Positions 1 to 5,733 of a stretch of DNA of 5,733 bases are shown one piece after another. This stretch comes from Streptomyces sp. WM4235 (GTDB lineage Bacteria > Actinomycetota > Actinomycetes > Streptomycetales > Streptomycetaceae). The notes beneath the pieces were generated by a model. That model was not told the DNA's origin, made no database searches, and worked only from the letters and a program-made list of their open reading frames with translations. The stretch covers positions 1-5,733 of the forward strand of contig NZ_LGDE01000086.1 of NCBI RefSeq assembly GCF_001279725.1, in the 5' to 3' direction. Position numbers and translations under genes: made by a program. How positions within the stretch are numbered: position 1 is the first letter of the stretch; each line of letters starts with the position of its first letter.

Positions 1-3000
1 GGGACTCGGGTACGGGCTGCTGCGACACCTCAACGAGGAGACCGCCGCCGTCCTCGCCCCGCACCCCACCGGCCAGATCGCCTTCAACTACCTCGGCCGC
101 CACTCCTCCACCACCGACATGCCCGCCCACCTGCGCGGCAACGGATGGAACCGCGCCGCCGGCACCGAGGGCCTCATCCCGCGGATGGACCCGGACATGC
201 CCGCCCCGTCCGTCCTCGACGTCAACGCCCTGGTCACCGACGGCGAGGACGGACCGCGGCTCACCGCCCGCTTCGCCTTCCCCACCGGACTGCTGTCCTG
301 CGAGGACGTCCGGGAACTGGCCGACCTGTGGCACACCGCACTGGAGGCACTGGCCCGGCACGCCACGCGGCCCGGCGCCGGCGGCCCGACCCCCTCCGAC
401 GTACCGCTCGTCACCGTCCGCCAGAACGACCTGGACACCTGGCAGGAGCAGTACCCCGGACTCACCGACGTGTGGCCCCTCACCGGCCTCCAGGAAGGCC
501 TGCTCTTCCACGCCCTGCTCGCCGGAACCAGCTTCGACGCCTACCACATGCAGATGGTCCACCACCTGTCGGGCCCCGTGGACCCCGACCGGATGCGCCG
601 CGCCGGCCAGGCCCTCCTGGACCGCCACCCCAACCTGCGCACCGCCTTCGTCCCCGGCCCCTCCGGCGACCGGGTGCAACTCGTCGTCGACGGCGTCCGG
701 CTGCCCTGGCACCACCACGACCTGCGCCACGCGGGCGAGGAGGAACGCGCCGCGGAACTCGCCCGCGTCCTGCGCGAGGACCAGGACGACCACTTCGACC
801 CGGTCCGGCCACCGCTGCTGCGCATGACCCTGCTCACCACCGGAGCGGACCGCGCCGAACTCGTCCTGACCGCCCACCACGTGCTCTTCGACGGCTGGTC
901 CGTCCCCTTGCTGATGAGCGACCTGATGGCGCTCTACGCCTGTGCGGGCGACCCCACCGCGCTGCCCCGGGTCCGCGGCTACCGCGACTTCCTCACCTGG
1001 CTCGCCGCCCAGGACCGCGACGCGGCCTCCCGCGCCTGGGCCGAGGAACTCGACGGCGTCGACGAACCCACCCTGCTGGCCCCGGCCGCCGGGACCGAAC
1101 TCCACACCGAGGTCGGACAGGTCGCCGTGCCCCTGCCCGCGGACCTCGCCCGCGACCTCGCCCGGCGCGCCGCACAACTCGGCATCACCCTCAACACCCT
1201 GGTCCAGGGCGGTTGGGCGCTGCTCCTGGGCGCCCTCACCGGCCGCCGCGACGTCGTCTTCGGCACCACCGTCTCCGGCCGGCCGCCCGCCGTGACCGGC
1301 GTCGACGGCATGGTCGGCCTGTTCATCAACACCCTGCCCGTGCGGGTGGACTGCGCCCCGGCCCGGTCGCTGGGCGAACTGCTCACGGACCTCCAGGACC
1401 GACAGGCGGCCCTCCTGGACCACCACCACCACGCACTGGCCGACATCCAGAGCGCCGCCGGACTGGCCGCCCTGTTCGACACCGTCGTCGTCTTCGAGTC
1501 CTACCCCGTCGACCGGGCCGGCATCAACGCCGCCGGCGACGCCTCCGAGGTGGCCATCACCGGCCTCACCCCGTTCACCGGCAGCCACTACCCGCTCGTG
1601 GTGACCGCCGACGCCGACCCCCACCTGCGACTGGCCCTCCAGTACCACCACCACGTCTTCGACCGGCAGACCGTGACCGGCATCGCCGAACGGCTCGGGC
1701 ACCTGCTGCGCCTGATCGCCGAAGACCCCGAGCGACTCACCGGCCGCGTCGACCCGCTGGGCACGGTCGCCGCCGACGGCCGCACCCCGACCGAGGCGTC
1801 CGCGGACGCAGGCCCGCCGGTGCCCGCCGAGACCTTCCCCGGCCTCTTCCGCGCCCACGCCGCCGCCCGCCCCGACGCCCTCGCCGTCGAGGACGACCGG
1901 ACCGCCCTGTCCTACGCGGAACTCGACGCGCGCTCCGACCGGCTCGCCCACCACCTGAGGGACCTCGGCGCCGGACCCGGCACGATCGTCGCCCTGTGCC
2001 TGGAACGCGGCGCGGACCTCCTGACCGGCATGCTCGGCATCATGAAGGCGGGGGCCGCCCACGTCCCGCTCGACCCCGGCTACCCGGCCGACCGGCTCGC
2101 CTACATGCTCGCCGACTCCGGCGCCACCCTCGTCGTCACCGCCGGCGACGCTCGCGGCCGGCTCGCACCGGGCGCCGCGGTCGTGGTCGACCTGGAGGCC
2201 GACCACGACCGCATCGCCACCCGACCGGCCACCGCCCCGCTCCCGCTCCCGCGGCCCGAGGACCTCGCCTACGTCGTCTACACCTCGGGTTCCACCGGCC
2301 GCCCCAAGGGTGTCCTCGTCACCCACACCGGGTTCGCCGGCCTCGCCGAGGCCATGACCGAGCGCATGCGCATCACCCCCGACAGCCGCGTCCTGCAGTT
2401 CGCCTCCGCCAGCTTCGACGGCGCCGCCATGGAGGTGCTCATGGCACTGGCGAGCGGCGCCGCCCTCGTGCTGCCGCCCCACGGCCCGCTGGTCGGCGAG
2501 GCACTCGGCCGGTTCCTGCGCGAACGCCGTGTCACCCACGCCCTGCTCGTCCCCTCCCTGGTCGCCACCCTCGACCCCGAGGGGCTGGACGGACTGCGCA
2601 CCCTGGTCGTCGGCGCCGAGGCGGCCGGCGAGGAGCTCGTCCAACGCTGGGCGCCGGGCCGCCGACTGATCAACGCCTACGGGCCCACCGAGACCACCAT
2701 CGTGGCCACCCTGAGCGAGCCGCTCGCGGGTCCCGGCGTCCCGCCCATAGGCCGCCCGCTGCCGCACACCCGGATCCACCTGCTCGACCACGCCCTGCGG
2801 CCGGTCCCCGTCGGCGTCCCCGGCGAGCTGTACATCGCCGGCCCCCACCTGGCCCGCGGCTACCACGGCCGCGGCGCCCTGACCGCGGCACGCTTCACCG
2901 CCGACCCCCACGGCGGGCCCGGTGAGCGGATGTACCGCTCGGGCGACGTGGCCCGCATGCGCGAGGACGGCACCCTGGAGTACCTCGGACGCGCAGACGA

Positions 3001-5733
3001 CCAGGTCAAGGTCCGCGGCTTCCGCATCGAACTCGGCGAGGTCGAGAACGTCCTGAGCGGCCACCCCGGCGTGGAACAGACCGTCGCCGTCGTCCGCGAG
3101 GGACCCTCCGGCGGCCGGATCCTCGTCGCGTACGCCGTCCCCGCGGCCACGGCCGTCGCCCTGCCGGGCACCACCCGCCCCGACACCGGCCCGCTCGCGA
3201 CCGCCCTGCGCGCCCACGCCGAAGCCGGCCTGCCCGGCTACATGGTCCCCTCCGCGTTCGTCCTCCTCGACGCCCTCCCCACGACCCCGAGCGGCAAGCT
3301 GGACCGCGCCGCGCTCCCGCAGCCGGAACTGGGCGGCGCCGAAGGCGGCCGGGAACCCCGGACCGTCCGCGAAGAGGTGCTGTGCACCCTGTTCGCCGAG
3401 GTCCTCGGACTCCGGAAGGTCGGCATCGACGAGAACTTCTTCGCCCTCGGCGGCCACTCCCTGCTCGCCACCCGCCTGATCGGCCGGATCCGGGCCACGC
3501 TGGGCGCCGAGGTCCCGCTGCGCGCCCTGTTCGACGCCCCGACCGTCGCGAAGCTCGCCCTCCAGCCCGCCCTCGGCGTCCCCGCCCGGCCCGAACTCCG
3601 GCGCGCCGACGACCGTCCCGACCGGGTGCCGCTCTCCTTCGCGCAGCGACGCATCTGGTTCGTGGACCGGTTCGAGGGCGCCTCGGCGACCTACAACCTG
3701 CCCCTGGTGCTGCGGCTGACCGGGCCGCTGGACCTCCCCGCCCTCAACCGCGCCCTCCACGACGTGATCGCCCGCCACGAGGCGCTGCGCACCCTGATCG
3801 GCGAGGACGCCGACGGTGTCCCCTTCCAGCAGGTCTCGCCCGCCACGACGGTGAACGTGCCGCTGCCCGTGGTCGAGTGCGGCCCCGGGGAACGGGACAC
3901 CCCCGACGCCGCCGTCGCCCGCGCGGTCTCCCACGTCTTCGACCTCGCCGCCGACCTGCCCCTGCGCGCCACCGTCCTGCGCCTGGGACCCGCCGACCAC
4001 CGCCTCGTCCTCGTCATCCACCACATCGCCGGCGACGGCGAGTCCATCCCACCGCTCATGCGGGACCTCGGCGCCGCCTACGAGGCCCGCCTGGCCGGCC
4101 GGGACCCCGGCCTGCCCGCTCCGGCCGTCCGCTACACCGACTACGCCCGCTGGCAGCGCGACCTCCTCGGCGACGAGGCCGACCCCCTGAGCCTCATGGC
4201 CCGTCAGTCCGCCTACTGGCGGACGGAACTGGACGGCCTGCCCCAGCCGATCGCGCTGCCGACCGACCGGCCCCGCCCCGCCGCCCCCAGCCACCGCGGC
4301 GGCCTGGTCGAGTTCACGCTCGACCCCGCCCTCGCGCGGGCCGTGGCCGACCTGGGCCGGGCGCACGGCGCGACCGTCTCGATGGTCCTCCAGGCGGCCC
4401 TGGCGGTCCTGCTGCGCGAGTCCGGCGCGGGCGACGACGTCGCCATCGGGTCCCCCATCGCCGGCCGCACCGACGAGGCACTGGCCGACCTCGTCGGGTT
4501 CTTCGTCAACACCTGGGTGCTGCGCGTCCGGATGGACTCCGACCCCTCCTTCACCGACGTCCTCGCCCAGGTGCGCGACCGGGCGCTGGCGGCGTACGAC
4601 AACCAGGACGTGCCCTTCGAACGACTCGTGGAACTCCTCAACCCCGACCGCTCCACCTCTCACCACCCGCTGTTCCAGGTGATGTTCGGCTGGCAGCACA
4701 TCGTCCGGGAGGACTTCGAGCTCAGCGGTCTGCGGGTGTCCCTGGACACCGTCGCCAACGACACCGCGAAGTTCGACCTGTTCCTCACCATGGCCGACAT
4801 CCCCGGCACCGGCGTCGTCGGTGGCCTGGAGTACGCCACCGACCTCTACGACCGGGCCACCGCCGAGGAGTTCACCCGCCGGTTCACCGACCTGCTCGCA
4901 CGGGTCGCCGACACCCCGGACCGCCCGCTGCCGGCGCCCGGCGCCGCGGCCACCGCCGGCACCCGGCAGCCGGCCGTGCGCGCCGCCGCCGTCGACCGCA
5001 CCCGGGTGGAGGCGGCCCTCACCGCCCACCCCGGCGTGGCCGAGGCCGTCGTCATCACCCACGACGGGACCGGCAACGGCCGCCGCCTGGTCGCCTACAC
5101 GGTCCCCGCCACCTCGGACGGGGACCCCGCGGACGCCCTGGAACTCACCCCCGGCGCCTCGGCCGCCCAACTCAGGGACTTCCTGACCGGACGGCTGCCC
5201 GCCGAACTCGTCCCCGCCGTGTTCGTGTCCCTGCCGGCGCTGCCGCTCGGCCCCGACGGACGGCCCGACCCCGCGGCACTGCCCGAACCGGTCTTCACGG
5301 GCGGCGACTACCGCGCCCCCGGCACCAGGCAGGAGCAGGTCCTGGCCGAGGTGTACGCCGAGGTGCTCGGCCTGGACCGGGTCGGCGTCGACGACGACTA
5401 CTTCCTGGTCGGCGGCGACAGCATCCGCTCCATCCAGGTCGTGGCCCGCGCCCGGGCCCGCGGCGTGTCTGTGACCCCGCGGCAGATCTTCGAACTCCGC
5501 ACGGTCGCCGAACTCGCCTCCGCCGCGACCCTCACCGAGGGCGCCACCGCCGCCCCCGCACGGCCCGCCGACGACGGCGAGGGCTGGATGCCGCTCCTGC
5601 CGATCGCCCGGCACCTCCTCGAACTCGGAGGGAACATCGGCCGGTTCGCGATGTCGGCGGTGGTGGAGTTGCCGGTGGGGATTGATCGGGCGGGTGTGGT
5701 GGCGGTGTTGGGTGCGGTGGTGGATCGGCACGA
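1..5733 (+). CDS. Non-ribosomal peptide synthetase, internal fragment (E)-C-A-PCP-C-(A remnant)-PCP-(E)
   Basis: A single frame with codons starting at position 2 stays open for about 1,910 codons and runs off both ends, so neither start nor stop is in the window. It is a cytosolic multimodular megasynthetase that assembles a peptide on phosphopantetheine-bearing carrier domains. Visible domains, by residue counted from base 2: end of an epimerization domain (1-133), condensation (159-580), adenylation (612-1106), carrier (1120-1187), condensation (1209-1643), adenylation C-terminal remnant (1664-1763), carrier (1771-1841) and the start of an epimerization domain (from 1860). No signal peptide, membrane segment or frameshift is seen. 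Codons overwhelmingly end in C or G, as in Streptomyces-type genomes, until about 5642, where the style changes. The NRPS assignment is secure. The product is unknown, and no gene symbol can be given because NRPS genes are named by their product. Confidence 0.97.
2..400 (+). other. Epimerization (E) domain, C-terminal part only
   Basis: The window opens inside the last third of an E domain, which converts the L-aminoacyl or peptidyl thioester on the preceding carrier to a D/L mixture. The first residues, GLGYGLLRHLN, match the E-domain GxGYG motif, and FNYLGR follows at about residues 28-33. The family's usual tail comes next: a segment with DVNALVTDG, then an Ala-rich helix, ending in a GGPTPSD linker (residues 127-133) like the GG-TPSD boundary seen after many actinobacterial E domains. 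The catalytic HHxxxDG motif lies upstream of the window, so activity cannot be judged. The following condensation domain is of the DCL type, which fits an active epimerase here. Confidence 0.9.
476..1741 (+). other. Condensation domain 1, DCL-like
   Basis: This domain forms the peptide bond between the upstream chain and the amino acid on the carrier at 3359-3562. It spans about 420 residues, normal for the family. The opening PLTGLQEGLLFHAL (from residue 159) is the first condensation motif in the form typical of domains that follow an E domain. The catalytic motif is intact as HHVLFDGWS at residues 292-300 (bases 875-901), with the second His as the key residue. Later motifs are visible: GTTVSGRPP, then VGLFINTLPVRV, then the His-rich stretch DHHHHALADIQ. 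DCL domains accept a D-configured donor and an L acceptor, which agrees with the E domain just upstream. The DCL subtype is inferred from motifs, not from a phylogeny. Confidence 0.93.
1835..3319 (+). other. Adenylation domain, complete, substrate unassigned
   Basis: This domain activates an amino acid with ATP as aminoacyl-AMP and loads it on the adjacent carrier. It is about 495 residues long, the usual size, and all ten core motifs can be read. Examples are LSYAEL (636-641), YTSGSTGRPKG (760-770, phosphate-binding loop), INAYGPTETT (from 890), YRSGD (978-982), the hinge segment DDQVKVRGFRIELGE ending near 1013, LPGYMVPS (from 1077) and PSGKLDR with the catalytic Lys at 1099. By hand alignment to GrsA PheA, the ten specificity positions read D806, G807, M810, L848, V869, G871, A892, I900, V901, K1099. 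The Asp and Lys that bind the amino and carboxyl groups indicate an ordinary alpha-amino acid. The rest of the pocket is small and hydrophobic, and I cannot assign the substrate with confidence. Nothing suggests inactivation. Confidence 0.95.
3359..3562 (+). other. Peptidyl carrier domain 1 (PCP/T)
   Basis: A four-helix carrier domain of about 68 residues that holds the growing chain as a thioester on phosphopantetheine. The attachment motif is DENFFALGGHSLLATRL, with the modified Ser at residue 1153 (bases 3458-3460). The helix before it, VREEVLCTLFAEVLGL, and the tail FDAPTVAKLA are standard. The GGHS form is typical of carriers that pass their substrate to a condensation domain. That is what follows here, after a short linker and with no E domain. 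The residue loaded on it is therefore expected to remain L. Confidence 0.95.
3626..4930 (+). other. Condensation domain 2, LCL-like
   Basis: A second condensation domain of about 435 residues. It starts with VPLSFAQRRIWFVDRFEG (from residue 1209), the classic opening of actinobacterial LCL domains, followed by a YNLPLVLRLTGPLD segment and ALHDVIARHEALRT. The catalytic motif is intact as HHIAGDGES at residues 1340-1348 (bases 4019-4045). Motifs GSPIAGRTDE, LVGFFVNTWVLR and NQDVPFERLVE follow in order. It should accept an L-configured donor from carrier 1, consistent with the absence of an E domain between them. The acceptor would have to sit on carrier 2, whose own module lacks an adenylation core. 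All condensation motifs are preserved, so there is no sign of decay in this domain. Confidence 0.94.
4991..5290 (+). other. Adenylation-domain remnant: C-terminal subdomain only
   Basis: Between condensation domain 2 and carrier 2 there is only about 100 residues, where a full adenylation domain would be about 500. The segment aligns with the C-terminal subdomain of the intact adenylation domain upstream. VEAALTAHPGVAEAVV (from residue 1669) matches VENVLSGHPGVEQTVAVV, LVAYTVP matches LVAYAVP, RLPAELVPAVFV matches LPGYMVPSAFV, and GPDGRPDPAALPEP matches the PSGKLDRAALPQP end. Everything N-terminal of this is absent: the ATP-binding loops, the substrate pocket and the hinge motif. The catalytic Lys of the last motif is replaced by Arg (residue 1754, bases 5261-5263). 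The segment cannot activate an amino acid by itself. The reading frame is maintained, so it is not a frameshifted pseudogene. It may survive as a structural linker that supports the carrier or a partner enzyme, or be a relic of an in-frame deletion. An assembly collapse is also possible. Confidence 0.88.
5312..5524 (+). other. Peptidyl carrier domain 2 (PCP/T), E-associated type
   Basis: A complete carrier domain of about 70 residues. The attachment motif is DDDYFLVGGDSIRSIQ, with the modified Ser at residue 1807 (bases 5420-5422), and the domain ends in VTPRQIFELRTVAELA. The GGDS form with SIQVV and the TPRQIFE tail is the version characteristic of carriers that work with an epimerization domain, and an E domain does follow. 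The carrier looks fully functional. What is missing is an adenylation domain in cis to load it, because only the C-terminal remnant lies directly upstream. It may be charged by a stand-alone or neighbouring adenylation domain, or be bypassed. Confidence 0.94.
5579..5733 (+). other. Epimerization (E) domain, N-terminal start only
   Basis: After an Ala/Thr/Pro/Asp-rich linker the frame reads GWMPLLPIARHLLELGG (from residue 1861) and then IGRFAMSAVVELPVGID, ending in VVDRH at the window edge. This resembles the start of actinobacterial E domains (PLTPI..WL...GG....F.QS....P....), and the preceding carrier is of the GGDS type that goes with E domains. Only about 51 of an expected 430 or so residues are present, and the catalytic His motif lies beyond the window. 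A condensation domain is the alternative reading, but the long GG-containing opening favours E. Codon style changes abruptly inside this segment. Confidence 0.8.
5642..5733 (+). other. Segment with atypical codon use (G/T-ending codons)
   Basis: In the last 30 complete codons (5642-5731) I count third positions of 23 G, 5 T, 2 C and 0 A. In the 30 codons just before (5552-5641) I count 18 C, 9 G, 3 A and 0 T. Codons such as GTG, TTG, GGT, GAT and ATT dominate here, while GTC, CTC, GGC, GAC and ATC dominate the rest of the window. Protein homology to the E family continues through the change, so it is not a frameshift. It looks like the edge of a tract with a different origin within the gene. 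Confidence 0.75.

Noticed and set aside
979..1482. Several minus-strand open frames of 60-170 residues, this being one of the longest.
   Set aside because: All lie opposite well-supported NRPS domains, are rich in Ser/Arg/Ala with no recognisable domain, and are expected by chance in stop-poor GC-rich DNA.
145..2925. A long plus-strand open frame in another phase, giving an Arg/Pro/Gly-rich protein of about 926 residues.
   Set aside because: It is the out-of-phase shadow of the NRPS frame. Low-complexity Arg/Pro/Gly/His composition is what very GC-rich coding DNA gives in the wrong phase, and no family motif is visible. The overlapping frame has complete NRPS motifs throughout.
3061..5039. 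A 14-base identity between the intact adenylation domain (3061-3074) and the remnant (5026-5039), considered as a possible recombination repeat.
   Set aside because: It encodes the conserved HPGV motif in both places, and the flanking bases diverge. It is explained by homology of the two subdomains and does not mark a deletion endpoint.
4931..5311. Possibility that the adenylation core was lost through a frameshift and persists in another phase.
   Set aside because: There are only about 60 bases between the end of the condensation domain and the start of the remnant, too few to hold about 400 missing codons in any phase. The main frame reads straight through.
3382..5685. A second long plus-strand open frame in the same wrong phase, about 767 residues.
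   Set aside because: It has the same Arg/Pro-rich shadow composition and lies wholly over the condensation, carrier and remnant segments of the real frame. Its end near 5685 falls just after the codon-style change, which simply makes shadow stops more likely.
5588..5733. In-frame ATG at 5588 considered as the start of a separate gene.
   Set aside because: It lies inside the E-domain opening motif, the upstream frame is continuous with the carrier domain, and no convincing ribosome binding site or stop codon precedes it.

Overview
The whole 5.7 kb window is one uninterrupted plus-strand reading frame (codons starting at positions 2, 5, 8 and so on). It has about 1,910 codons, with no start codon that needs to be invoked and no stop. 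It is an internal slice of a very large modular non-ribosomal peptide synthetase (NRPS). Base composition is extremely GC-rich, third codon positions are almost all C or G, and domain sequences match actinobacterial NRPSs, so a Streptomyces-like high-GC actinomycete is the natural reading. The species and the peptide product cannot be named from the sequence.

Layout, 5' to 3': the C-terminal end of an epimerization domain (E, 2-400) from an upstream module. Next is a complete C-A-PCP module: condensation 476-1741, adenylation 1835-3319, carrier 3359-3562. Then comes a second module with a condensation domain (3626-4930) and an intact-looking carrier domain (5312-5524). Between them there is only about 100 residues resembling the C-terminal subdomain of an adenylation domain (4991-5290). 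The window ends in the first ~50 residues of another epimerization domain (5579-5733).

How it works, as inferred from domain types: the upstream module delivers a D-configured peptidyl chain. The first condensation domain (DCL-like) joins it to the amino acid activated by the adenylation domain, whose motifs are all intact and whose pocket reads D-G-M-L-V-G-A-I-V-K. That residue stays L, and the second condensation domain (LCL-like) passes the chain to the second carrier. The second module has no adenylation core of its own, yet its carrier has the GGDS form typical of carriers paired with E domains and is followed by an E domain. The module is therefore either loaded in trans, skipped, or decayed.

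Two things stand out. One is the adenylation domain reduced to its C-terminal subdomain inside an otherwise complete C-PCP-E module. The other is an abrupt change of codon style at about 5642, just inside the final E domain, from C-ending codons to G- and T-ending codons (GTG, TTG, GAT, ATT, GGT), which suggests an intragenic recombination boundary. No RNA genes, mobile elements, CRISPR arrays, promoters or terminators were seen, and there is no intergenic space.
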